Below, piece after piece: positions 14,601 to 29,600 of a DNA stretch of 64,000 nucleotides (positions are counted from its first letter, which is position 1; each line of letters opens with the position of its first letter). Source of the DNA: Tubiluchus corallicola (taxonomy: Eukaryota > Priapulida > Priapulimorpha > Priapulimorphida > Tubiluchidae); NCBI GenBank assembly GCA_030141605.1, contig JAQGDQ010000002.1, positions 496,001-560,000 on the forward strand. Reading direction: 5' to 3'. Both the position numbers and the translations under genes were made by a program. A model generated the notes under the pieces. It had not been told where the DNA came from. It worked only from the letters and a program-made list of their open reading frames with translations, and did no database searches.

Positions 14601-17600
14601 CACTGGTTCATTACACTGTGTTAAGCAATATTTTTCTTTTTTTCGAAAACTCTGTAGTGCCAGTCACAATGCCTGTAAGAAATACCAAGAAATTCGATCT
14701 ATCTGTTAGACATTGAGCTTCTCTGTAATGAAATTAAATTCGACCATTAAGATTGTCCTCCTTATTATCATCATAGTAATTAGCAGAATCTTGTTGGTTT
14801 GGATCGTGAATTTTTATTAATAATTATATTCAAACTTAGCGTAGACATTTGTTATTATTTCTATACCATTTATTACGATTGCTATTCAGTATTGCTATGA
14901 TTGTTAATACTATATTGCTATGATAGTATTGCATGTAAACTATGATTTATTAAGTAAATAGGCCTATAATCGTTATCGAAACATTTTTCTAAATAATGTC
15001 TAGAGCGTCCAGTCTTGCTGTGCTCGAATAGAGTCTAGAGTGTTCGCTTGTTGGGCCTACGAGGGTCACTCACCCTAAGGTTCTTACTCAGATCAGCTCC
15101 TGTTAGACTAAGTGGGGTTCGAGTGTCTATTACACGAATGCCTTTATTGTGTCAAGTGAATTGAAGTCTGAATGACCCGAGTGAACCTTATTAAGCATAC
15201 TAGTGTTATCTAGATCTGTATTTGGTCAGTTGTTTCATTTAATTTACTTCCTGACCATTTTCCTGCTTACGCAGTTAATGTAGGCTTTAGCTTTTTTGCG
15301 AGCATATTTGATATATTAATTTACAGTTAGGGCATATGATTTATACACAATAACCTCAGTGAACCCTGTCTAAGCATATGCTTCCTTTTAACGCTCGTTC
15401 ATTTTAAATCCTTTATTAAGTTGCTGATTAATGCCCAAAAGATTCCGTCTTATTTTGGATAAACCAACGTTGAAACAAAGTGGAAACGGTAAACCTCTCT
15501 AATAACCCCTTTGTCGTTGCTACTTTTCTTCGCGACCACCGTTAGCTCCTTAAAGTGTTTTACTGCTTCCTGCACCATATCAACAATTAGTATACAACGG
15601 TAGAGGGTAGATCCTATGTTCGAGGCCGAGTCAGATAAATTTTTTTAGTCGTAGACTTCTCCATCGTTTTTTTTTCATTTATTAAAAGAATAGTTTCACT
15701 TAACATGGGTTACGTAATTATTTAAGGAGCGTTTCTTGTATTCGCCAGTCTTGCCACAAACCTTGCTGATGCGTTACAGACTGCACCTTGGAAGTCTCTA
15801 ACTCTCTTTAGTAGAATAGTGACTCGTTTGATTCTATCGATTTTCAACTACACTATTCGTGCCACTGTGTCCTCTGCCTCATTAGATCTTGTCAATTTGT
15901 TTGCGCTGGCTACGGTGCTGTGTACGTATTTATAACTCCGATATTGATACATGTATGGACATTATGAATTTTGACAATTCAGATAAGTGCTCAGTAACTG
16001 ACCGTTGTTGCTTACATTACACATAATTATGACGTATACTGAATGTGGGTATCTTTATTTTAATAGTATGTTTTAGATTGCACAGCTCATATTTAGCTAA
16101 ATGCAAATTTATTGAGTATCTTCAGCATTTTCTTTTATGACTAGCAGTTGATTTGTATAAATAAAGGGTTTGATACTACACGCCTACAGCGTAGCATCAA
16201 TAGTAGATCAATAAGATGCAGTTGCTCACTCATGAACCATCCACTGTATCTTGTAGGAAAGGTACATGCTAACGACAATGAATGGCCATTTTGTATGTTT
16301 TGTGCACTGCAAGTTAATGTCGTCTGTTGCATTGATTTAACTAGAATTGCTGTCATTGTAACCAAAGTTTAATACCAAACGGAACAGTATGTGGCAAAAA
16401 CACATTAAATGGTTAGTTGTTACAGTTTGCCGTAATCCAGTTTTTAAACTTTCTAATAAAAAAGAATAAGATAAACAATTCGGTAATCTGTAAAAATATA
16501 TAATCTATTCAGTCGCGCAGCACGCACGAGTTCAAAAAGCGCCATCTGGTTACCACACTCAAGTCATATCGATTATAAAAAAGTATTGTAACCCTTAGAA
16601 CCATATTCACGCTGTCTGGTTATAGTTTTTAACCATAGGAATGCGCGCGATCATCACGTTCTCAGACGGTTATGAATGTAGTAAAACTGTATAGCAGGTT
16701 TTTATTATTAGTTTTTGATGTTTTGCGGTGTTTAGGTTATACATATAGATTCATCTTTTCCAATAACAAGTAGGCGTGTAAGCAGATATAAATAGCTTTA
16801 GCTTTTTCACGATTCTCAAATCTACCTAAAGTTTGTCAGAAACAGTTTACAAGAACTATTTTGTGAAGCTTGTGCACTTGCTCTGTGCCGTTTAACTTAT
16901 TTAAGAGTTTCAGATGTGCACTCATGTAGAACGACGAAGCCCTTGAACGTTTCCAGACAGGAGTTCGTTGCGGCAAACCATCAACTCAGAAAGCTTCTTC
17001 TTAACTTGAAATTTATGGTCGTATCGTATCTCAATGCTGCTTGGCTACTAGATAGCAATTTCCGTTGTTTTATTGATGACTGTCGCGAAGTAAAAACTCT
17101 TAGAATCATCTGTCGTTTTGTTTTCGCCGTTTTACTTTTATTTATAGTGTCAAATGTCAAATTACTTTAAATTACTGAGCACTTACCTCCATTAGGGCTG
17201 TGCACAAAATGAGTGAGAGCTTTACAAGATCTAGTAATATGGCATTTCTTGACAGTAGAGAAAGGGGCAGAACAGTTATCCCGTATGAATAGATGATGGA
17301 TCCTTATTATTGTGTTCTTAGTTTCCTGAGTTTCTATTCATCGTTGCATCTTTCTAGTGCTGCCGTATGTTTCCCGTTATTACCATGGCCTCAAAACTTT
17401 TTTTGCCAATTTTTTCCGTTGTATGTCTTAGTTGCCATTCTAGTTTTTTCTTATAATCGGTTTTTCGTAGCACGCCTTATAATCATCATATTATCATTAT
17501 TGTTTTAATTACTGCATGGTTGTTACTTTGGCCATCTTAGGGTGAGATTTCTGAAAGCATTTCAGTCTCCAATGCGCAGTATATTTGTAACCGCAAGCCT

Positions 17601-20600
17601 GAGGAGTTGAAGATTGGGCAAAAACTTCTTTGGAGGCCTAATCTCTATGTTTAGTTCACAAATCTCTTTTGAGCCTGAGCACACAAGTTAGGCGATTATC
17701 TGATTAAGCAGAATTTGAAGAAAGTTGTATAAATGCAGTAGCTAATGCTTGCCTTGCTAGTTGGTTTTCGTGAGTGCTGCTTCCTAAACCTTTAACATGT
17801 TGGTTTTCAGAGAACAGTCACTGATTCCTCTTTAGCCTATGCAAACCTTTATGATCATGAGCTTCTGAGAATCAAATCAGGGCTTACAAATGTGTGGTGA
17901 TTGTGAATACAATATTGCATTGCTTTTGAAAAACTTTTAGTAGTTCATATTGAGCAAGTTGTTTCACTAACTAAGTAATAACATTGTAGGTCAAAGCGTT
18001 TAAAATTCTAAATTCTCTGTGTTTGAAGACATGCAGCTAATAAAGAAAACGATAGTTTTTGTACTTAACGATTAATTCCCAGGTGTATTGCCCCGTAACC
18101 CATTGTAATACTAATTAACAAAATCACGTGTTTTGCGGCACAGCTCATGACTGAGACGTGGACATTGTAATCGTTCTAAATTATTAATTAGAAGCATCTT
18201 ATCAGCCAGGTTTTGAAGTTTAAACTGTAGAGAGCATACGCTATGTCAGCATCAAGTATAACGCGCAGTTGTATAATCGTTTCTTAAACACGTTATATGC
18301 AATTAGCCATATGTTTCAGTTTAAATAGTAACAAGTATTAGCAGTAGTAATACCAGCTGAATAATTTCCCAAAAAATTAACAGCTGCAGCAGCAGAAGAG
18401 ATGGTCTGCTACAATGACAAAATTAAAATCTTGATGCGTTCCAGCTAATCTCTTAAAAACAAGAATCTAAAAAATTAAAATCATTGGTTAATTGTGGTCG
18501 TTTTCAGTATTAGGTGACATCTGTGCTAGGACACTAGAAAAGGAGATTGCACCGAGGAAGCTGACGAAAGTATGAGGCGGTGATTTGAAATCATTTTTTT
18601 GGTTAAAGAGGTTATTTAGATTCTAGACGGGTTGTAGTTTGAGTTATACGCTTTCACACAGAATAGCTGAAAGCTTTAACGCCAGCGGTATTACGATTTA
18701 TTGCGAGGAAATTATTGTTTATTGCTTGGAGAATTCGGAAAAATTTTACGCCTGGTCTGTATTCTTGTACGTTTGAAGTCTGGTGATTGACAGTTTTTTG
18801 CTGCATTATTGAGCTGAGCGAGTCTTGCGGGTTTACTCGAGTGTTAGTAAAAGTGATTTTGCGGTAGATGAGATTATTAATATTTTCCAAAATTCGAGCA
18901 GACTCCTGCTGCTGTGAGGCAACCATTTGAAACGAATCTGATGAACAGGAGATTTTTAATAATTCTTATAACGATTTCAGAATTCAGATGTAGTCTGAAA
19001 ATGGCAAGAATTTTATTCTTCAAATTTGAGGCATAACTGAGGCAAACTTCAATGTTTGTACAAACGTTTAATATCATCTTATATCTCCGCGGCTATATCG
19101 TTTCTCGGTCCTGTTGGCAGTTAAATGCTGTATTGTCTGATAACCTCTGCCCGAGGTCGGGGAATTGACATTTTATTAAATGTAAGAATAATGATAGACC
19201 TGTGTGATTAATGACGATTGCACATTGCTCAGGACTGCCAATTTTGTTTGCTCAGTGTATCCGTGTTTCGAGAACTTTCACGAGTGATGTTAATAAGCCT
19301 GTCCTTTATCGATGATCCTTGCTGAGAGTGATTCTTCTGTGCGAGTTGTTAAAGGGCGTTCGGTGCGTCAAATCAGGTAGTTACTGTACTGTAGATAACG
19401 TGTGTCGTTCACCTGTATTATAGGCTCTATATGGTTGGCTGTGTTTGTAAATAAGTGAGGAATTAGTCTCTGTGCCAATTATTGCAACAGGAATGTTTGA
19501 AAACGAGCCCCTGTCTACAGTGGTTTGTGCAAAGAACAAGCTACTGGGTAAAATGGAGGTGTTAGTAAAGGATCTGCTGTAGAAAAAGGGAAATTGTTAG
19601 TATATTCCTGGTGGGTCTTTGAAATAAAAAAGACGGCGAATATTATATTTTCTTGGTTTTTAAAGAAAGATTGCAACACTGTAGTACTCACACTGCACAT
19701 CAAGAGATACTGTATCACATACGTAACAGGAGAGTTGTGAGAGCTTTGTTCCAAAAAATTGTACAACCAAAATGGCTTTGTGCAGTATTGTAATTGTAAA
19801 GTATGATGTCCGTTTAGTGAAAATACTAAGAATCTCAGCCTATCATTTTTTCAGGGTTCAGGGAGTTCAGAAAGCGATTAGAAAATAAGAATCCGAAAAT
19901 ACCTATTATAGCCTGTGGTTGAGAGAAAAATTGCCAAAGTGTTGCAAGGTGGCTAGTGTAGCTAGGTAGCACCGTAGTGCATGTGTTCAATTTTTTACTG
20001 GAAAAGTTTTCTCCCCTAAAAGCGCTGCAAATATGGTCGTTTGCAATTCTTTATTCTACCACTAAACTTTCTGTAAGTTTTTGGAACTTTAACCTATTTC
20101 GTAATTAACACAGCTCCAACGCTTTTGTTTACGCACGGTCAGCAATGACGCTGCATTATAGTAAACATCATTATTTACCGATTATTTGCAAGTAACCATG
20201 CAGGTATTTTTACTGGTTTGTTAGAATGCATGCCGGAAGAATTTCTGCCTAGAAACGATTCATAGATTATTTCTGTGTACACAATGAAAAATCTTTAGCA
20301 TAAGTCATGTACACATAAATTTACTACATTCATCTTGATTTGTTGTTTTCTTACTGGTGGTTTATTTTTTACGACTACGTAACGACAAAGTAGAAGTGAA
20401 AAATCCTCATTTTTTATATTTTTGCTGCGTAGTTATTTTTGGAGAATGTGAACTTGCTTCGGCTTTCGGGTGATCTGGTAATTGCTACACAGTTAGTAGA
20501 CATCATATTGTTCAGTTTTCAGTTTTTTTGGAAGCACGCTAGCCCACAACTAAACCCACCACCCCAACCCCATCACCACCACCACCACCACCTAGCGAAT

Positions 20601-23600
20601 TTGCTAGTTCCCTCCGAGACCTCTGGCTTTTCCTGTTGAAGGTCAGTCGAAATTGCTGTAACATTTCCAGTTTCACTTTAGAGCCACCGTCGGACACCTT
20701 GGATAAATTCATCTTGAATAAATGCCTCACACTCGGTATCAGTCTGCTTCATCGTTCTATTCCAGATGGAAAACATTTTTAATGTGCGAAAAAGAATTTC
20801 AGCAATTACGTACATGATAATTTAGAAATTATTATGCTTTGGCAGTAGAATAAGTTAATGGCGATATTGTAAATTTATTGTAAAATGAATTCTATGCCAT
20901 CCCTCTGAAAATTATGTTTGCGTATATTTTAATTCGTGAAATTTGAATTTGCGCTTTATGCAAAGTTCACTAAGTTCATACTAGTCATCTACCTGCATGG
21001 CATACTGCTCAGTGCTCAGTATGAATGTATGTAGTTAATATACAGTCACTGCAGTGTAAATTAAACTTTGCCCCTTTTGGCAGGTAGTTTTTGCCGTTTC
21101 AGCTATGCAATAGAATGCTGGAATGCTTTACTGTTTATGCAGATGTGAATTTTATCTGATTACACATTATAATGTTATGCTGATAACGTAAGTGTATGTT
21201 CATACGCCCAGTCAGGTTAACTTGCTATTCTCTACCTACGTGCAATCTAAAGTGTGGTTGCATTATTGCAGTGCTTGCGTGTGTCTAGATATTGAATATT
21301 CGCATATTGCAGTTGGCATTGATTAACTATTTATATGTGTTATTGTCATCACATTGGATAATTTGTTGCTAGACGAATGCCGCGCATATTTATAATTACA
21401 AACCGAGGCTGCTACCCTATTAATTAAGTGATGATGACCTACTTTCTGCATAAAAATCTATTTTTGGCTGTTCGGCTTTTTGCTACTTCAAGATTGTTAT
21501 ATAGCTACTTATTTGTGAATTTTTGTTGGATGTCGATAACATCAATTTAGTTTTACAATTATTCCACTGGACATTGTCTTCTTGATACAGCGACGTCTTT
21601 TAATCAACATCACTAACCTTTGGAGATCTTTCCTTCCCATTTCAGTGCAAGCAAAGGCGGACTTTGTTCGCTTTGAAAAAACTTAACAGCAACACTCCTG
21701 CCGTGGAAATAAATTTAAGGATTTCGCTTTATCGTCTGTTTGCCTTTCGTCTGGGTGTTAAAAACGAATAGCAGTAATGTACTTTGTACAGTGTGCTGAA
21801 TGACAACTTCAACTAATGTTAAGTTCATTTTAAATCTTGGTTATGGGTTTTGACTTGCGTTTATTCGTAGTACTCAGCAGTACAAAATTCTCAACGTTCA
21901 ACTTGTGGTCAGTTCCGATGACCATACAGTTCTTGGATGTGTGCCATGAATAATGAAATCGACTGAGTGTACCACATACTACTTGTAAGTAACTTATGGT
22001 TGCTGTGCTTTGGTGCAGTTTTCTTTAGCAAGTATTGTAAAATGCTAAAGCACATTAAAGTGAAAAACCCTAAAGGGAAAAAAGCTTGCAGTGATGAGCG
22101 CGAGTTAGTGCCTGTGAGTGCAAGTGAATCAGAGAAAGATCACTTCGCCGTGAAACTAAGTTACTCTTTTGCTTTGGAACGAGAGACATCTGATACTTCA
22201 TTGGAAACTGTGTTGCCATTGTCTCCCAGTTGTACAGGTAAACAGGTAAAATAATTGCATAATTAGGCACAGCATGTACACGCCAAACGTCTCGAAGCAA
22301 TTGCTGCTTCACACTGGGACGTGGTATTAAATCCAGCAAAGCATTGCTTTTAGCACACATGGCTTTATCTATAACCATGCCATTGCTCATAGGTGGGCTT
22401 CAAAAACGTGCTTCTTTTATATGCATTCCTTTGCAGTTCTGACTTGTTAATATCAGCTGTCCAAACAACTGCGGGCCATACGTTGGGAAACTAATAACTT
22501 AATTTGTTTATCTGCTGTTTTCTGTCTGCAGAAATTCCCCCATCGTTTGACAAGTAAACAGTCTCTTCTGGCGAATTGTGTTTGGAACTTGGTCAAAAAT
22601 AGGCCATTCTGGTCGAGAAGGTTGGTGCGAAAAGCTATTTAGGGGGGTATAAGGTTAGTGCGTTTCGTATCAAACGGCTAGGGCTGTACTACGTGGCATC
22701 CACCCATTTCGCCAGTTGACAATTCGCTACTAGTACAGTTAAGCAGTGGTAATGTTCGCCACTAGTATAATTTCACTGCTATGTTACTACCTTAGTACTT
22801 CTACCAAAATATTTCACGGTTATGGTCTGTGATAAGGCCTTGTTACTGTCTGGCTGGGATGTAAAAATTGGACTGGGCAGTTTCTGTTCTGGTTGTGGTC
22901 AGCACTTCGGCACCGGCTCGGTCTGGTGTGATCTGTGACCGGGTTTTAGACTAGTTTTCCGATAGAGCTTCTTCCCAGGAAAGCCTTTTGCCAGAAAAGT
23001 GCTTGCTTTTTTGTTGTTGTTGGCATGTTGGCAGTGTTTAATATTTATTTTACTTTTACTGCTAGTCTACTAATTTATTTTATTTGAACCACATATGTAA
23101 CTTAACTGTACGTGTGTGTCCGAAAATAAATGATTTTAATAATAATAATAATAAAAACTTCAGAGAAATTTTTTTTTGTCAGAATTGCCATTTTATATAA
23201 TACTGTAGCCATATAATGTAATACAATTATAACAATTAATCAGTTACAAAAAATTAACCGTATATTCTGTTTGTGCAAAATAATGTTTTATGAAGTTCGA
23301 CTGCTGACAGTTCCCCAAAAAGTTGTACCTCGTTTACTTACGACAAATAGTTGCCTTGTTTCTGCTTTTAAAAGATAGGAAGTATTTTAACTGTGCACTT
23401 TTTGCTTGTTACTAAGGAATGTGTTTTAAAACGATTGTGAAATGTGTTTCGTGTTGTTGTTGATGTGTATCGCGAGAACGTATCAATTGCTACTCGCTGC
23501 CTTTTCGCTGGTTTTGTGTAAATCTCACGCACATTAATCGTATTGCAGTAATAAATCTCCCTCGCGGCTGAACTAGAAGCACTCTGATTTTAGGATAGGA

Positions 23601-26600
23601 CCCTCGTATTTTGGCTTCATGTAATGCTCAGTTTTTCACTTTGTACGCTGACCATCGTGCGTGTAAAGTTACGTTACAGGCTGACTAGTATCAAGCTCGT
23701 TATTGAACCTTGGTGGATACCAAGCGATTACGAGACAAATCTTTCCCAGAATGACTGAATCTATTACATGATTGTAAAACAACAACAGCTGCTGCTGTGT
23801 TGAAGTTTTTTTGCTTTCGTTTTAGATTCTGTGAAGAAGTGTGGTAGCATGTTCCATTGTAGATAGCGTAAAATTGACACGTTTTGTCTTTGGAAAATCT
23901 CAGGTTATCAAAAATTTCAGACACAGCGATTGTATAAAACGTATTATTAGTATAATTATTAAACGTATTATTAAAACGTTTCATATAATTAGGCTGAAAC
24001 AGCCTCTAATCTAGAGTGGTCCATAGAAATAAGTGCAGTAACTAGATTTACATTGCAAAGACATCTAGACACTTTCTTGTATGTGAGGCCCGGATAGGCA
24101 CAGAGTGAGGATCTTCCACGTAGGCATTTCTGTCAAAACAGGCAAAAATACCCATTCTGTTGTTTTTGACCGCAAAGTTGGTTATGACCATCCTGCCAGT
24201 AAAGGACGATTTTGATGTCTTATGTAAGGCAAACAGTGAATGTTTCTGTTAATTAAAGTTTTGTGACTTTGTTTTGATAATATTAAGTGTTTACAAAATC
24301 GTTCTGTGTCTACAATTATTATTATTATTTTTATTTACTCTATTCCTAAATTTTATCAAGGCATCATGCATTCGACAAATTTGTATGCAAGCGTTGTTGT
24401 GCCTGAGCTGATGCATACATCTTTCTGGTACTTTCCAAATAACCTTGTGATCAATGCATTATTTCTTGTTGAGTGATTATATAGACGCACGGTGAGCAGT
24501 GTAAAAAGAAAAATGAGTTTTTTGCGAAAATTCCACCTATCTGCTGAATTTATGGTTTATGTGTTGCAGCTATTTTGTTTTTGGAAACCCTGTACTATAG
24601 ACTTGTTACAAAGCGCGACAATTATACGTATGGTCATGACAAATTAGTAACTACTGTTTCAGTGATAACTTGCCAAATCGTTGATCAGTAAAATCTTTTG
24701 TTATTCTTTTCTGTGTTAGTTTTGAAGCAGATTTGCGATATAATTCGTGCTTGTCACTTGTGATATTTCACTGCTTCTCTTTACTGAACTTAAAATGCTT
24801 AGAAGCCAGCCTTAACGTGCTTTTTCTAGGCTTCCTTTACGCCTCCAACTATCACTCATCTATCTCAGTTTACTGTCAGAAATAAATTCTGCTGAGTGGC
24901 AAAAACAGACAAGAGTGCTGAAAGCTTGGCTTGGATGGATGACACGTGGAAAATCAAAACAAATGGAAGAAATACATGTTGCAGAAATTGTTGGCAATAT
25001 GCTCAAAAATTGTCACAGTTATCACAAAAGTTCTCTCTACGCCATCCGCAAAATGTTGTTCTTGTCTCAAGTCGTGTTAGGTATTTTTTGGAGAACATCG
25101 TAAAAATCGTTTGTTTTTAAAATACTGATATACTCTTATAAAGTCCCTAACATTTTATTTTGGTAATATCGAGTATGGCGTATAAGCAGATATGATTTCA
25201 TGGACTGGTGCACTTTATTAGCATTATCAGTACTGTCAGCGTGGCAATAGTTTCATTCATATAGACCTAATTTAATGTTGAAGAAAATCGGTCGGCTTAA
25301 AAGTTAATTATTACCTATAAAAAGCATCTTTAGATTACAAATGGTTCTGGTTTAAAGTAAGCGTAGCTTCTTTAGATTATATATAATATGCGTTGGTCTT
25401 TATACTACTGAGTTACAAATGGTGGATTTGGTGAGAAAAAAACAACAAAGAAATAGAGTTTACGGTGCGACGCCTACAGCTTGGAAACTACCTACCTAGT
25501 CAGTCTGACAGCAAATTAAGGGGTTTATTGGCGTAGTAAAATTTTTCAATATAACCTCCACCTCTTTCCAATGAATGCGGTTGAAGTTGTAAAATAATAA
25601 ATTGCAGCACGTACATATGTGCTACTCACTCAGAGCGAAAGACGACCGGTATAAGGCTCGTTTTCAGATTATTACGTAGAATTCACTCCAATTATTCATG
25701 TAATTCGATCAAAATGGACATGTCCTTGTTTCTTTCATTTCTTTACATTACAGCTTTACGAAACTACGTAATACTACACAGAGGCACCTCTCTCCTGGTC
25801 CCCTTCATATTAGTATGGTCTTTTATTGATGTAAGGGTTACCAGTTTGGTTGGTATCCAACACTGTAAAATGATCCGTATATTGTCCAAACTGCAAAACA
25901 ACTTCTAGACAAATGTTACTTACTTGAGACACGTACATTCACTATTTTTTTAAATTCTATGCAATTTTGATTCAAAAGCTTTCTGCAGCGTCTATGTACT
26001 TGTGTGCTTATTGAAACAGAATAAGTACGTACTGTCATGTAACTTATGGTTGGCATTTATGTTTTGAATAACCATTTCCTTATTTTTCAAAATTTATTTT
26101 GAAAAAGCTATTTCAAAATTTAATGAAACAATTTTTACGTTTATTTTAGTATTGGATTCTCCAAACAGCATTCAGGAAGCATACGTGATTGCTGTTGAAG
26201 AACAAGCAAAGGAGAGGCTAGACAAGCTCTCCGCACTACATAAAATCAAACCTGTTGATATGACCAAAATTCCGCACTTGCAGAATTCACCGCATGAGGG
26301 CTCTGACAATGTGATTGACACAAACTCTGTATTTGTAGCGCAAATACCTGCTTTGAGCAATAACAGTGATTCCCATAGTTTAGGGGGAAACAGCAATAAT
26401 TCGTTAAAAGTGAACGTTGAAGTAGAGCCCGGTAAAACCATGGACTCTCCGCCTGTTTTAATAAGACAAAGCGATACAAAAATGTCTTCTTTTGGCAAAC
26501 ATTTACCAAATGATGTGCATTACAATGGACATACATATGATAATAATTGGGACTCACATAGTAATAACAGTGCTCATAGGGAACTGCCGGTAGATGTACC

Positions 26601-29600
26601 CGATGGTTTTGTTGGGAAAACGAAAGTTCCACCAAAATATCCTACTCCTCAGCGATCGCCACAAAACAATGTTTCTTCACATGTGATCACAGACATGTCT
26701 CAGACTGACAATAGGGGGCAACAGGCAACGCCCGAGCAGCTAGAGCGAATTAGGAAGTATCAGAATGAGATACGGAAAAAGAAGGAAGAAGATGACAGAA
26801 GAGAGAAAGAACAAGAATTTTTGAGAACATCCCTTCGTGGTTCAAAGAAACTCCAAGCCCTTATGAACAAGTAAGTTGAAAATGTTCTGCATGTGTTACA
26901 TCAAAAATGTGAAATGATATAAATGTTTTATATGGGTTTTCAGCCTTTTCAGTAAATATTTGCCAAGTAAATATTAGGCATTCAGTTCGATTCAATTATA
27001 ATTTATTTATCTCTTTATAATACTACAATAAAACGTGATTAATAAAAGAATCGCTAATAAGTTTTGAAGAATGGTTAAAATAAATAGATAGTTCTAGAAC
27101 TAGAGAAAGGATAGCGAAAAGACTATAAAGTCACCTAGTCTGCTATCCTTTGCCGAATATAGATAAAATGATTTTTAGACAATGGTGGGCATTAATGTTA
27201 TCAGTTTAATTTAGGAAACATTAATAATTTTAAAATTATGACATTTGCTATATAATTAAGTAATCCAGAGTAAAGAAAATACATGTACTTTAATTAGTGG
27301 GCAACAAAATAAGGGCAGTCTTGATTAAACTAAAAATAGCATTTAGATTTTATGTGAAATACTTGTCAAATTTGTTATGAATGATAAAAATACTTTGGGT
27401 TAATAATCCAATTAATCAACAACAAGAGTTAAATACATTTTGATTTGAGTTCACCTTCATTATTTCTAGGCTTATTGATTAAAAACAAATCTACTGATTT
27501 GGACAATAATACTAAATAATATAATTCTCAATATACTGATAAGACAAACATTTAGCTATATAGGTTTTTTAGTAATTTTATAAAGGAGAGGTAAGACTTG
27601 TGCAATCTATGAACAACACCTGAAACTTTACTCATAAAATAGTACTGCAGTATGACTTTAATAATTACTCTGCTGTAAAGAAGAGAAGAAAGACAGAGTA
27701 TTTCCTGATATTTAGGATAATATCTGTAATAGCATCTGGATTAACTAATTTGAAGAAGTTATAAGTAACAGCGTTCAAAGTACGAATCGGTAGCTTTTTG
27801 TTCGATAATTGAGAAAAAATTTCATTGAGTATCAGAGTATATTTTCTGAGCCACAGATTCATGCCATGCTGTAGTGTTTTCAGTTTTATGAATATTAATG
27901 TAGTTAGGATTATTAAGTTAGGTAAAGAAAATAAAATATAGTTGAGCTTAACATTAATCAGCGTAAGTTAACAGCAATTGCTTTTTAAGTTTAGAGATCA
28001 AGATATAGATACTGTTAGAATCTTTAATATTACTGTTCAAACAATTCCAGAATTTAACAGTTTGATATTACTTAATCCATGAGTGGTACAGAATCTGGGC
28101 GTAAAATATGGACCACGAGTGGCAGATCTAGTTTCGTAGTTATTGATTTCAGATATGGTAGTAAAATAGTTAGAGAATAGTTCAGGTAAGTTCTTATTTA
28201 CAAAACGATGCATGAATTTAGTCAGCTGTAACTGGTAAATTTCATTAAGTTTTAACAGTTTAAGTTTTACATAAGAGGGTGTAGCATTAGCACGATATGG
28301 GCTAAATGTAATGATTTTCACTATCTTATTCTGGGCTGTAATGAGTGGTTTTAGGACAGATGTTTTTACAGTACCAAAGCACAGGATACAATACTAGAGA
28401 TAAGGATATGCAAGTGAGTAGTAAAGCATTCGTAAGATGAAGGTGTCTAAGAAATATCACAATTTCTTAGACCTCATCCATGTATTAGCACCATGTAAAA
28501 ATAGGTTCTTATCATCTGCAAACAACCGGACGTGGAAATCAGAACAGTGTGCCAAATCATTGATGTAAAATTAAGAAAAAAGGGGGCCTAATGTAGAACC
28601 TTGCGGAACTCCACATCTTATGCTAGTGATATCCGAGTGGGTTTTGTTTATGCAAGTATATTGCTTACGATTAGTAAGGTACGATTTTAGTAGTTCCAGT
28701 GGGGTACCCCTAATACCATAATGTTCGAGTTTGTTTAATAGTATGTGATGCTATACGGTATCAAATGCCTTTGAAGACTTAAAAAGTCATAAAATAGTAT
28801 TGCAATAGTACATTGGCTTAAATTGCTTACTAGGCTTCCTGTATCCTAAGTTATAGTCTGTAATGTAGAGCCTGTTCGGTTAAATTGATAGAAGCGATAC
28901 AGGAAATTGTGAGCCTGTATATAATTAAAAAGTGAACGGCTAATAAATCACACTGAAAATTTTAGTATTATATTCTATTTTACAAATTCAATGAAAATGT
29001 GCAAAGTTCTGTCTTATTAAAGGGAATTGCTTTTAACAGCCATACTGTCAATTAAGTCTTAAATAAAACACTGCAAAATTTGTAATAGGTTTTTTGTTGA
29101 ACACCATTGTCAGGTTGTGACTTAAAAATGTACCAAACGAATTTAAATCATTGTTTCTCATTATAACTTTATGGTCATGGACTTCATAAAAAATCCCTGA
29201 GGAAAAATTTGATTACTCTGACACACTTTATATTTGTTGTGCATAGATAAAAACTTATTTTGGCCGGCAGGATAACCTGATGTATTTGTGAATTTTTATT
29301 AGGTCATTTAGGTGACAAAAAAGTTGTTGTAACTTACAATTTGTGTTACCATATTGTACCATATTGTAAGTACATATTTAAGCTTTTGTAGCATGTACGT
29401 GCAGTACTAGCACATAATAATTTGTGCGTTATTTTGCTCTTTTGCAGTCCTCCGGTGTCTGGAGAAGTCAATCCTGCCTATGAAGATGAAGACAGTCGAA
29501 GCAGTGGATCCTCGGGAGCGGTTAGAGCAGACATGATAGGAACGCCACCCCCTCGCAAACCCGTTGGTAAATTACATTCCAAATATAGTTATGAACCTAG

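Larger units (their letters stand above)
10859..26149 (+). other. 15.3-kb PALS1 intron
   Basis: Mostly featureless AT-rich sequence. Exceptions: the candidate exon at 21967-22237, a CAC-triplet run at about 20571-20590, an AAT run near 23140, and a weak internal duplication at about 12520-13211. Such long introns often carry promoters and enhancers, but none can be read here. Confidence 0.6.

Noticed and set aside
15595-15650. Box-B-like TGTTCGAGGCC, possible tRNA or SINE
   Set aside because: No cloverleaf arms or box A partner found.
26172-26635. Minus-strand ORFs opposite the large PALS1 exon
   Set aside because: Shadows of the coding strand without domain similarity.
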